Assembly: GCA_944383035.1 (NCBI GenBank) | Contig: CALWOE010000016.1 | Span: 1 to 32,167 of the forward strand | Direction of reading: 5' to 3' | Length of the DNA: 32,167 bases | DNA from: an uncultured Clostridia bacterium | Lineage (GTDB): Bacteria > Bacillota > Clostridia > TANB77 > CAG-465 | Part shown: positions 15,241-24,058 of the stretch, in pieces | Layout: the number at the start of each line of letters is the position of its first letter | How positions within the stretch are numbered: position 1 is the first letter of the stretch | The notes under the pieces: model-generated | Databases searched by the model: none | The model's input: the letters and a program-made list of their open reading frames with translations, nothing else | Told to the model about the DNA's origin: nothing | Position numbers and translations under genes: made by a program

Positions 15241-15978
15241 ATGATTTTTTATGCAAAAAGCGATTTAGGAAGAAAAAGAAAAAATAATGAAGATGCTTTC
15301 TTTGCAAAAAGCTATAATGATGATATTGGTCTTTTTATAGTCGCTGATGGACTAGGTGGATATGAAAGTGGTGAAGTAGCAAGTAATCTACTTGTTAAAG
15401 TTGTTTCTGATTATTTTGAAACATATAAAGATTCACTAAAAAGATCATCAACACTAGCTGTTAAGAATATAATAAAAAAAGCAATAGAAATAGCAAATGA
15501 GAAAATATATACATTAGAAAAAACAGATGAAAAGTATAAAGGAATGGGAACAACAGTTACTTTATTCTTGAAGTTCTATGATAAATTGTATTATTTAAAT
15601 GTTGGAGATAGCAGAATTTATTATTTAGATGAAAATAAAAATAGTATTATTCAAATCACAGAAGATGATACGTATGTAAATAAATTATTAAAAGAGAATA
15701 TTATCTGTGAAAAAGAAGCCAAAAATCATCCACAAAAACATGTACTTACAAAAGCTATTGGAATATTGGAAAATATTGATTTTGAGGTAAAAGAGTTAAA
15801 TGAAAACTTTGGATATATTTTTATGTGTACAGATGGTGTTACTAATATGTTAAATGATAATGATGTTTTAAAGATAGTTAAACAAAATGATGATAAATAT
15901 ATTGTAGATGAAATTGTTAAAACAGCAAATTTAAATGGCGGAGTAGATAATATAACAGCTGTTTTAATTAAACTTTAA
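15241..15978 (+). CDS. prpC: PP2C-family Ser/Thr phosphatase
   Basis: A 245-residue PPM phosphatase that removes phosphate from targets of the partner kinase PrkC. The metal-binding aspartates are in RKNNEDAF (Asp18) and VADGLGG (Asp36), with later MGTTV, GDSRIY, CTDGVTN and GGVDNIT (Asp236). This is the full set of PP2C motifs. The protein is cytosolic, without membrane segments. The ribosome-binding site AGAGGTGA lies just before the ATG. The kinase gene starts 15 bases after its stop, the standard operon pair. Confidence 0.95.
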   Translation: MIFYAKSDLGRKRKNNEDAFFAKSYNDDIGLFIVADGLGGYESGEVASNLLVKVVSDYFETYKDSLKRSSTLAVKNIIKKAIEIANEKIYTLEKTDEKYKGMGTTVTLFLKFYDKLYYLNVGDSRIYYLDENKNSIIQITEDDTYVNKLLKENIICEKEAKNHPQKHVLTKAIGILENIDFEVKELNENFGYIFMCTDGVTNMLNDNDVLKIVKQNDDKYIVDEIVKTANLNGGVDNITAVLIKL

Positions 15979-15993
15979 AGAAGGAGAATTTGT

Positions 15994-17997
15994 ATGAATT
16001 TAGTTGGAAAGACTTTATCTTCAAGATATGAGATATTAGAAAAAATTGGCGAAGGTGGAATGGCTGTTGTATATAAAGCTAGATGTCATCTTTTAAATAG
16101 AAATGTTGCAATTAAAGTATTAAAAGATGAATATGCAAAAGATGAAACTTTTGTAAAAAGATTTAGAACTGAAGCACAATCAGCTGCAGCACTTACTCAT
16201 CCAAATATTGTATCTGTATATGATGTTGGTGAAGAAAATGGCATAAATTATATAGTAATGGAACTTTTAGAAACAAAGACATTAAAAGATTACATTGAAG
16301 AACATGGTGCACTAAGTAGTGAGCTTACATTAAAAATTGCAGCACAAATTGCATCAGCTCTTGAGGCTGCACATAAAGCTCATATTATTCATAGGGATAT
16401 AAAACCACATAATATAGTTTTAAATAAGAATTTAGTGGCAAAAGTTACCGATTTTGGTATTGCGAAAATCACAAATGCTCCTAGTGCTACTATTACTAGC
16501 TTTGGCAGTACAATGGGATCTGTTCATTATTTTTCACCAGAACATGCAAAAGGTGGATATACAGATGAAAAGTCTGATATTTATTCATTAGGTGTGGTAA
16601 TGTATGAAATGGCAACTGGTAAGTTACCATTTGATGGCGATTCTCCTGTATCTGTTGCTTTAAAACATATCCAAGAAGAACCTAAACCACCTATTGAAGT
16701 AAATCCATCAGTTACACCTGCTCTAAATTCTATTATTTTAAAAGCAATGGCTAAAAGTACAGTTGTAAGATATCAAAGTGCAACAGAACTTTTAAGAGAT
16801 ATATCAATGGCATTATTAAAACCAAATTCTTTGATAGTTGCCAAACCAAGTTCTGTAGAAGCTGGTGCAACACAAGTAATTCCTACAATCTCTGAAAATG
16901 AATATAAGTTAAATGATAATATTGTACCAAATTTAAGAATTAAATCATCAAGAGGAAATATGACACAAAATTCTACTCAAAAAGAATTAGATGATGACAA
17001 GAAAAAGCTTACACCGGAACAAAAGAAAAAAAGAAAAATTATAATTATTTCTGTTTGTGTTGTAGTTGCTATTATAGTAATTTCTTTAGGTGTATTTTTT
17101 GGAATTAAGATAAAAAATAAAATGGATGCGGATAAAGAGGCAAACAGAGAAATAGAAGTTCCAGACCTTAAAGGTAAAGTTTTTGAAGAAGTAGTTGAAG
17201 AATATAAAGCTCAAGGAATAGAAATATTACAAGATAGTGCAGAATATAGCAATGATGTTGAAGAAGGTAAAATAATATCACAAAATCCAGAAAATGGTAC
17301 TAAAACTAAAGATAAAAAAATATATGTTGTTGTAAGTCGTGGTCAAAAAATGGTTGATGTTACAGATGTAGAGGGAAAAGATTCTACTGTTGCAAAATAT
17401 GAACTTGAAGAAACTGCTGGATTTAAGGTTGAAATAGAAGAACAAATTAATGAAAAGATTGCAGCAGGAATTGTAATATCACAAGAGCCAAAAGGTGGAA
17501 CACAAGCACCATCTGGTAGCACAATTAAATTAATTGTAAGTAAAGGTGATGGTAAAGCTACTGTTCTTATGCCAAATGTAGTTGGTAAAACAGAAGAAGA
17601 AGCAAAACAAATCTTAACAGAGAAAAAATTAACAGTAAATGTAAAAACTGGTGAGGATAAAAATAAGACAAATGGAGTAGTAATAGCACAAAACTATCCT
17701 GAAAATCAGGAATTAAAAGAAGGTTCTTTGGTAGAAATAACAATAAATAAATTACTTATTACAAAAAATATTAGTATAGATTTATTAGAACTTCAAGGTG
17801 GAACACCACTTGATAAAGAAAGTATAAATGTAAAAGTTACTGCAAGTGTTGATGGTGGAGCTACAAATCAAGTATTTGATAAAACATTCAAACCAGAAGA
17901 AGAGTCTACAACATTTTCACTTAGTGGATATACTAATGCTGTAATAAAAATATATTTAGATGGTAATTTAGCAAAAGAAGAAACAATAAACTTTTAG
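15994..17997 (+). CDS. prkC: PASTA-domain Ser/Thr protein kinase
   Basis: A 667-residue membrane kinase that senses cell-wall precursors or muropeptides and phosphorylates cell-division, wall and germination proteins. The kinase domain spans about 12-275: GEGGMAVVYK (19-28), Lys41, HRDIKPHN (133-140) with catalytic Asp135, DFG (153-155) and SPE (181-183). A juxtamembrane linker (about 280-345) is followed by one membrane helix (349-371). Three extracellular PASTA repeats follow (about 388-452, 455-520 and 523-588). The final 75 residues form a small beta-rich domain. The order matches the StkP/PrkC family. An AAGGAG precedes the ATG. It is cotranscribed with prpC, and its stop codon lies at the edge of the terminator stem. 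Confidence 0.96.
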   Translation: MNLVGKTLSSRYEILEKIGEGGMAVVYKARCHLLNRNVAIKVLKDEYAKDETFVKRFRTEAQSAAALTHPNIVSVYDVGEENGINYIVMELLETKTLKDYIEEHGALSSELTLKIAAQIASALEAAHKAHIIHRDIKPHNIVLNKNLVAKVTDFGIAKITNAPSATITSFGSTMGSVHYFSPEHAKGGYTDEKSDIYSLGVVMYEMATGKLPFDGDSPVSVALKHIQEEPKPPIEVNPSVTPALNSIILKAMAKSTVVRYQSATELLRDISMALLKPNSLIVAKPSSVEAGATQVIPTISENEYKLNDNIVPNLRIKSSRGNMTQNSTQKELDDDKKKLTPEQKKKRKIIIISVCVVVAIIVISLGVFFGIKIKNKMDADKEANREIEVPDLKGKVFEEVVEEYKAQGIEILQDSAEYSNDVEEGKIISQNPENGTKTKDKKIYVVVSRGQKMVDVTDVEGKDSTVAKYELEETAGFKVEIEEQINEKIAAGIVISQEPKGGTQAPSGSTIKLIVSKGDGKATVLMPNVVGKTEEEAKQILTEKKLTVNVKTGEDKNKTNGVVIAQNYPENQELKEGSLVEITINKLLITKNISIDLLELQGGTPLDKESINVKVTASVDGGATNQVFDKTFKPEEESTTFSLSGYTNAVIKIYLDGNLAKEETINF

Positions 17998-18024
17998 ATA
18001 ATGGTTAAATCCATTATCTTTTTT
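17997..18024 (+). terminator. Rho-independent terminator of prpC-prkC
   Basis: GATAATGG (17997-18004) pairs with CCATTATC (18011-18018) around a six-base loop, followed by T residues. Confidence 0.92.
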
Positions 18025-18116
18025 GTTTCATTTGTATTTTTTTGTATTTCATTTTTATTTCATTTTCTTTAAAATTACCATTTTTTGTTTTTTTAATATA
18101 AATTTAAATATATTAC

Positions 18117-18145
18117 TTGAACTTTTTTTTCTTAATATATATAAT
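18117..18145 (+). promoter_or_regulatory. Sigma-A promoter of the surface-protein pair
   Basis: TTGAAC (18117-18122) and TATAAT (18140-18145) are 17 bases apart, and AGAGAGG follows at 18161-18167. Confidence 0.7.
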
Positions 18146-18173
18146 ATAATTATGTATTTAAGAGAGGTAGATT

Positions 18174-19553
18174 ATGGAACAAAATAATAACAACAATAAC
18201 AATAATGTTAGTGCACCAAAAATTGTGCCATCATATAAAAATAAAGACACTTCAAAAGAGGTTAAATCTTCTAAACCAAAGAAAAAATTAAGTAGAAGAT
18301 CTGTGAGTATTTTTACAATAATTTTTGTAATTTTAATAATTTTATTAATTGTTGGTATCGGCTATGGAGTAATATCTTTAATAAATTATTTTGAATATAA
18401 GGATTATTATGGCTTTGAAAAAACAATGGATGATTACGCTTTTTCAGAGATGTATAATAATAAAAGTCCAAAATCTAGTGAACATGTAACAAAATCAGAG
18501 CTTGTGAAAATGGTTTTATCAGCAACCTTTAATATGAGTAGTATTGATGCATTTGCAGATGAACCAGAAGCACAGTATGAAAACGCAATATGGGTGGAAT
18601 ATGCTCAAGACAAAGAAATTATAGGAAAAGATGAAATAACACAAGAAAATGAAAATGATAAAGCAACATATATAGAAGCAATAAGATATTTAGTAAATAC
18701 AAAATCAAAAATATTAGAAAAAGATTTGAGTACAGAAGATAAAGGAGAAGTAAAAGATATAGAAAATTATACACCAGATGAAAAAAATGCAATACTAGAT
18801 ATGGTAAACAATAAAATAATAACAATAAAAGTAAATAAAATAAATGGAAGTAAAAAATTAACAAAAGCTAAATTAAATGAAATGATAATAAATTATGTAA
18901 GAGAATACAACACAATAACAGTAAATGGAGATAGAATAAACATAAACAAAGAAAAAGAACCGTCAAATGCTTATCAATATCCATATACATTAGCAAATAT
19001 TGATAAAAGTGTATATGAGCTTGCATTTTATAATTCAAAACAAGGAAATGCAAAAACACCAATAGAAGTATATAAAGATAATAAAGAGTTATTTTCACAA
19101 GTAGGAACATATGTAGAAGATTATTTAAATACAATATTAAATGTAGATTATAACACAATAAATGCAGAAACATTTAAAGAAAGTTTAAGTAGAATAAGTC
19201 TTTATACACAAACAGATGAAGAAATAAATGAATATGTAAATTATGTTAAATCTAATCAAATAAAAACAACAGGAAGTGGAAAAGTACAATTTCCATGTAT
19301 ATATTATGATGGAGCATTTTATAGAGTAAGAACAGAAATAACATATAAAATAGAAAGTGCAAATGAATTAAAAAATATATTCTATAAAGATTTAAGTGTA
19401 ACAGATGGAGTAACATATGAAAAAAATGAAGATAAAATAATAATAGATATACCAATATCAAAAGACTTAAGAGGATCATTATTATTTATCAGCATAAAAC
19501 CAATAAGTACACTAAAAGCAGGAAATGTAACAGTAGATATACCAAGATTTTAA
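18174..19553 (+). CDS. Membrane-anchored extracytoplasmic protein with weak SLH-like repeats
   Basis: A 459-residue protein. It has an Asn-rich, then Lys-rich cytosolic tail (1-43), one membrane helix (about 44-70) and a large outer domain. Two stretches resemble S-layer homology repeats: VTKSELVKMVL...FADEP with a later conserved Glu/Ala (about 105-180), and a second about 200-245 (LTKAKLNEMI). The match is weak, lacks the exact TRAE motif, and could be coincidental. The rest (250-459) is unassigned and ends in beta-type sequence. The next gene begins 13 bases later with its own AGGAGG, so the pair is an operon. From about 18,590 onward codons end overwhelmingly in A, unlike the first part of the gene. 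Function unknown; a cell-envelope role is likely. Confidence 0.65.
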   Translation: MEQNNNNNNNNVSAPKIVPSYKNKDTSKEVKSSKPKKKLSRRSVSIFTIIFVILIILLIVGIGYGVISLINYFEYKDYYGFEKTMDDYAFSEMYNNKSPKSSEHVTKSELVKMVLSATFNMSSIDAFADEPEAQYENAIWVEYAQDKEIIGKDEITQENENDKATYIEAIRYLVNTKSKILEKDLSTEDKGEVKDIENYTPDEKNAILDMVNNKIITIKVNKINGSKKLTKAKLNEMIINYVREYNTITVNGDRININKEKEPSNAYQYPYTLANIDKSVYELAFYNSKQGNAKTPIEVYKDNKELFSQVGTYVEDYLNTILNVDYNTINAETFKESLSRISLYTQTDEEINEYVNYVKSNQIKTTGSGKVQFPCIYYDGAFYRVRTEITYKIESANELKNIFYKDLSVTDGVTYEKNEDKIIIDIPISKDLRGSLLFISIKPISTLKAGNVTVDIPRF

Positions 19554-19565
19554 TAGGAGGATAAT

Positions 19566-22500
19566 ATGAAAAGATATATATTTAACATATGTTTGTTACT
19601 ACTTTTTATGTTTGTAGGACTCACAGCGTTTAACAATGTATATGCTGAAGAACAAGATGTAGAAGTATTTTGTGTGGAATATAATGGTGATTCGTGTGGA
19701 AAACTAATTTGGGATACATCTGCAGGTGCTTCTACAACATCAAGGGGATTAGAGGTTGGTAATACAAAACAGTTTGAATTAATAAATAATGCAGATGTAT
19801 ACAATTTAAAAGATTTATTGCATACAGATAAAACACGTAATATTTATGAGTTTGATAAATCTGAACTTAGTATAAGAACAGTAAATGTATCTTTTGCTGG
19901 TTTAGATGAAGAACAAAAACAAAATGAGTTTAAAAAATTAATGTTTAAAATACCAACTAAAAACACATATTCTAATCCATCAGTAAAAATTAGAGATGAA
20001 TTGTCAGATGTAAATTGGCTTGATAATTTAGGATATCAAGAAGTCTGGTATGAAATGGATTGGCTTACTGGAGAAGAAAGTGAAAATGCAAAAGCAGATA
20101 TACATGTAAAAAATGAATTTAATGAATATTATACGGATATAATAAAAAATTACATATATAATGGACAAATATCAGATAATGATATGTATGTATCAAAAAC
20201 ATTTTGTTTTAGATATAGAGTACCAAGTAGCGATCCTAGACCTGAAGATGTTGCAAGATCTGGATATATGTTATCTAATATAGATAACTATAATGATGTA
20301 ATACGAGCTTCTATAAAATATTGGTTGCCTTCATACTATAATAATGATAGTTACTACAATAATCCAGATCAATATATGATACCAGGAACTACACAATATA
20401 ATAAAGCGGTGGAGTGGGTTAGAGATGCCCAAAATCTATTTGATAAAAGATTTTTGCTTCCAATTTATCCAGATAAAGAAGTATATGTACAACATATAGT
20501 TGATGGACAAGTAGTATCAGGAAATCCGACAGAGATTTTAATAGATGGAAATTCAAATAAATCAATAATATCAAATCAGGGTGGAAAATCAGGATATAGT
20601 GAATATTATAAGATAAAATCAAATAATAGTATGCAAGTAAGTAAGTTACTTACTCTTGTTGAAAATCAAAAATTATTACAATATGAAGGAGTAAAAAAAG
20701 CATCTGGAGCAACAATACAAGATGCAGAAAGAAATATAAATTATGCATCACAGAATGGTTCTACATCTGTAACAACAAGTAGTGAAGCTGGTGGAGATAA
20801 ACAAGTAACAGTAATTAAATTTTATTATAAAACAGTTAATGTATCTGATCCAACTGGTTCTACTGAAATTGGCGATCCAAATAGTCCAAATCCGGGTGAT
20901 CCAGGAAGTCCAGGTGGTGACCCAGGTAATCCAGGAGGAGGAACAGGTCTTACAGGAAGTACTATAATAAATGGACGTGGAGAAGATTCAGATTGTGAAA
21001 TTGTATATACACCATCAGGAGAGTATATAAAACCATATTTAAGTGCAACAAAATATGTAGCAAATACAATAAAATATAAATTAGAAATAGTAAATGGAGA
21101 ACCAAAATATATATTATCAACATTTAATTTATATTATTTAAAAACAGGAACATTTCCAAATGTCTCAGGATCAGGAAAAGATAAATTGTTTAATGGAAGT
21201 GGAAATTTAGTAATTTCAACAAATAATAATATAAAAACACAAATGGCAGAGTATGCAAATCAATATAATAATAAAAGTTTAGATAATATACCAACTACAA
21301 TTTTAGCATCTTCAGGAAATACAGATGCAAGTTATTTTGATGGAAATCAATTTATACCAGAAGATAAATATAATGGAATAAGAACATTAAGTTCAGTTGG
21401 AAATTATATGCTATATGATTACTTAAATGGATATGATATGGGAACAACAAAGTCAGTAAATATGGCAAATAGTCCAAAAGTAAATGTATTTACACCACTA
21501 AATTTATCATATGATGTAGTAGTAGATAATAGTAATTTAGTAAATCATACAGATAAAACAGATGGAATACAAATACAAAAAAATTCAGAGTTTACATTAA
21601 ATATTTCAGCAAAAAATAGTTCACATTATACAAATTTAAATACTGGAAAATATGTTAAATATTATATAGTAATGTTTGATTTTGATGTTCAATCATTAAG
21701 TACAATGGGAAATGTAACTGCTGGTCAAGATATAGTTGCTGGAACACCAATAAATGTTGGAAAAGGAAATAATGGTGTGGTATCGTTTAAAGCAAAAGCA
21801 ACAAGTGATAAGCTAACAACAGATAGTTTGTCATCAACAGAAAGTAAAATAAGGGTTGTAGGTGTTACATACAATGCACCAGATAGTCCACTTGAAGGAA
21901 CAGTAACATCAAATATGAAAGAGTATTTCATAAATAATACATCATCAGCAAAAACAACATATGAAAAATATGCAGATAAAAATGAAATAAAAAAACCAAG
22001 TAGTTATTGTGATGATAGTAAAACAACAAACTCATCAGGTGGAAGTAGATCAAATAATGCCCCATCAGATCCAAATACAAATGGATTAGTTATGAAAGAT
22101 GATGCACATTACTTTACATATAAAGATGAAACAACAGTAAATATTGGAAGAATATATGACTTTAAGATAACAGATTGTTCGGATGTAGACTTTAAAAATG
22201 TATTTAGAAGAGCAAGTACAGGAAATGCAGTAAATGATTTAACAGGAGTAGAATATTATTCAGGAACAAGAAAATTAAATATATACAGTAGTATTACAAA
22301 TCAATTAGGACAAAGAACAAATATTTCGATAAATGGAACAGCAGCTCAAACAATATTACCACTTGGACCATATAAACATTATAATGCAAATTATTTATCT
22401 GCTCCAAAAATGGGATATAGAATAAGCTTTGATTTAAAAACAAGTGGAGGATATAACTCATCAAATAATGAATATTCAAAAAATATAGAAATAACACCAA

Positions 22501-23132
22501 CATTCTATTACATATCAAAAGATGGAAAAACATATGAATCAAATATAGAATTATATTATAAAAATTCAGATGGAAAATATGTAAATCTAGCATCAAATCC
22601 ATATACAATATACTTTAAACCAAATGATGGATATAGATCAGTATCAAATAGAGATGTTACAGGTGACGAATCAACATTATCAACAAAAAATCAACCAATA
22701 ACAATACAAACAGGAAAACCATTTACATTAACAAAAGACATGATGGCAAGTAATGATATAACAAATAATTTCGTACAATCATGGTATGGAGAATTTAAAT
22801 TACCAAATTCAACAGTAGCAATTAAGCAAGGTGGAAATATAAACAATCCATTAAACGATGGATATATAGGAGTAAAATTTAATATAGTATGTAAAGATTC
22901 AAATGGTATGTCTTTAAGTTATAATACAAATAATAAAAATTCGAGTGATCCAAATACAACACAATGGGATTATGAAGGATATATGGGAGTAGAATATGGT
23001 AAAAATGTTGATAATTTAAGATTACAACTTGAAAAAGGTGTATGGGAGATGGATAATTCAAGATATAATGATATAAAAGGCACAGTTGTGTTATTTGACT
23101 TGGATAATAGAGCAGCAAATGATTTTGAATAA
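19566..23132 (+). CDS. Large secreted surface protein, 1188 residues
   Basis: Secreted protein. The signal peptide (residues 1-27) has KR at the start, a long hydrophobic core and a VYA cleavage site. The mature chain has an N-terminal region (28-300) and a MucBP-like stretch starting near KEVYVQHIVDGQVV (about 305) and ending VTVIKFYYK. A Pro/Gly/Asp-rich linker (about 430-466) follows. Then comes a long Asn/Ser/Thr/Tyr-rich C-terminal region with no LPXTG motif, SLH domain or membrane anchor, so attachment may depend on the partner encoded just upstream. It resembles large clostridial surface proteins of unknown function. Codon use becomes strongly A-ending after about 21,000. The two proteins together probably form an envelope complex. 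Confidence 0.7.
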   Translation: MKRYIFNICLLLLFMFVGLTAFNNVYAEEQDVEVFCVEYNGDSCGKLIWDTSAGASTTSRGLEVGNTKQFELINNADVYNLKDLLHTDKTRNIYEFDKSELSIRTVNVSFAGLDEEQKQNEFKKLMFKIPTKNTYSNPSVKIRDELSDVNWLDNLGYQEVWYEMDWLTGEESENAKADIHVKNEFNEYYTDIIKNYIYNGQISDNDMYVSKTFCFRYRVPSSDPRPEDVARSGYMLSNIDNYNDVIRASIKYWLPSYYNNDSYYNNPDQYMIPGTTQYNKAVEWVRDAQNLFDKRFLLPIYPDKEVYVQHIVDGQVVSGNPTEILIDGNSNKSIISNQGGKSGYSEYYKIKSNNSMQVSKLLTLVENQKLLQYEGVKKASGATIQDAERNINYASQNGSTSVTTSSEAGGDKQVTVIKFYYKTVNVSDPTGSTEIGDPNSPNPGDPGSPGGDPGNPGGGTGLTGSTIINGRGEDSDCEIVYTPSGEYIKPYLSATKYVANTIKYKLEIVNGEPKYILSTFNLYYLKTGTFPNVSGSGKDKLFNGSGNLVISTNNNIKTQMAEYANQYNNKSLDNIPTTILASSGNTDASYFDGNQFIPEDKYNGIRTLSSVGNYMLYDYLNGYDMGTTKSVNMANSPKVNVFTPLNLSYDVVVDNSNLVNHTDKTDGIQIQKNSEFTLNISAKNSSHYTNLNTGKYVKYYIVMFDFDVQSLSTMGNVTAGQDIVAGTPINVGKGNNGVVSFKAKATSDKLTTDSLSSTESKIRVVGVTYNAPDSPLEGTVTSNMKEYFINNTSSAKTTYEKYADKNEIKKPSSYCDDSKTTNSSGGSRSNNAPSDPNTNGLVMKDDAHYFTYKDETTVNIGRIYDFKITDCSDVDFKNVFRRASTGNAVNDLTGVEYYSGTRKLNIYSSITNQLGQRTNISINGTAAQTILPLGPYKHYNANYLSAPKMGYRISFDLKTSGGYNSSNNEYSKNIEITPTFYYISKDGKTYESNIELYYKNSDGKYVNLASNPYTIYFKPNDGYRSVSNRDVTGDESTLSTKNQPITIQTGKPFTLTKDMMASNDITNNFVQSWYGEFKLPNSTVAIKQGGNINNPLNDGYIGVKFNIVCKDSNGMSLSYNTNNKNSSDPNTTQWDYEGYMGVEYGKNVDNLRLQLEKGVWEMDNSRYNDIKGTVVLFDLDNRAANDFE

Positions 23133-23140
23133 AAGTTATA

Positions 23141-23180
23141 AATTAAAAGTCTAATATTATGTTAGACTTTTAATTTTTTT
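23141..23180. terminator. Terminator between convergent genes
   Basis: AATTAAAAGTCTAA (23141-23154) pairs with TTAGACTTTTAATT (23162-23175), followed by T residues to 23180. Partial T richness on the other strand may also stop transcription of the minus-strand bclB-like gene. Confidence 0.88.
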
Positions 23181-23194
23181 ATAAGATCTTTAGA

Positions 23195-23917
<723 letters not shown>

Positions 23918-23928
23918 TATTACCTCCT

Positions 23929-23944
23929 TAGAACCAAAGTTCTA
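23929..23944. repeat. Perfect palindrome TAGAAC-N4-GTTCTA in the bclB-like leader
   Basis: A 16-base inverted repeat with a CAAA spacer (plus strand) lies directly before the ribosome-binding site of the bclB-like gene. It could be a protein-binding site (GAAC-N4-GTTC is the core of the Bacillus LexA box) or a leader hairpin next to the ribosome-binding site. Confidence 0.6.
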
Positions 23945-24003
23945 GTATATTATATTATTTTATAACTATTTTGTTACAATAATAATATAAATGAAATGTC
24001 AGA

Positions 24004-24032
24004 TTGACAAACAAGTGTTTGAAGTGTATAAT
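24004..24032 (+). promoter_or_regulatory. Consensus sigma-A promoter of uvrA
   Basis: TTGACA (24004-24009) and TATAAT (24027-24032) are exactly 17 bases apart, a perfect match. It overlaps a LexA-like box. Confidence 0.88.
24008..24021 (+). promoter_or_regulatory. Putative LexA (SOS) box at uvrA
   Basis: CAAAC-AAGT-GTTTG is a perfect inverted repeat with a four-base spacer. It starts at the fifth base of the -35, the same offset as the matching box at rmuC. uvrA is a classic SOS gene, which makes LexA control plausible. Confidence 0.8.
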
Positions 24033-24058
24033 TATATATGGTTATAAGGAGAAATATT

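Noticed and set aside
18619..19479. Long minus-strand reading frames opposite the first surface gene
   Set aside because: They are Leu/Tyr/His-rich products of A-ending codons on the other strand, have no ribosome-binding sites, and overlap a well-supported gene.
22294..23118. Minus-strand reading frames opposite the 1188-residue secreted protein
   Set aside because: The same codon-bias artefact; no start signals or recognisable domains.
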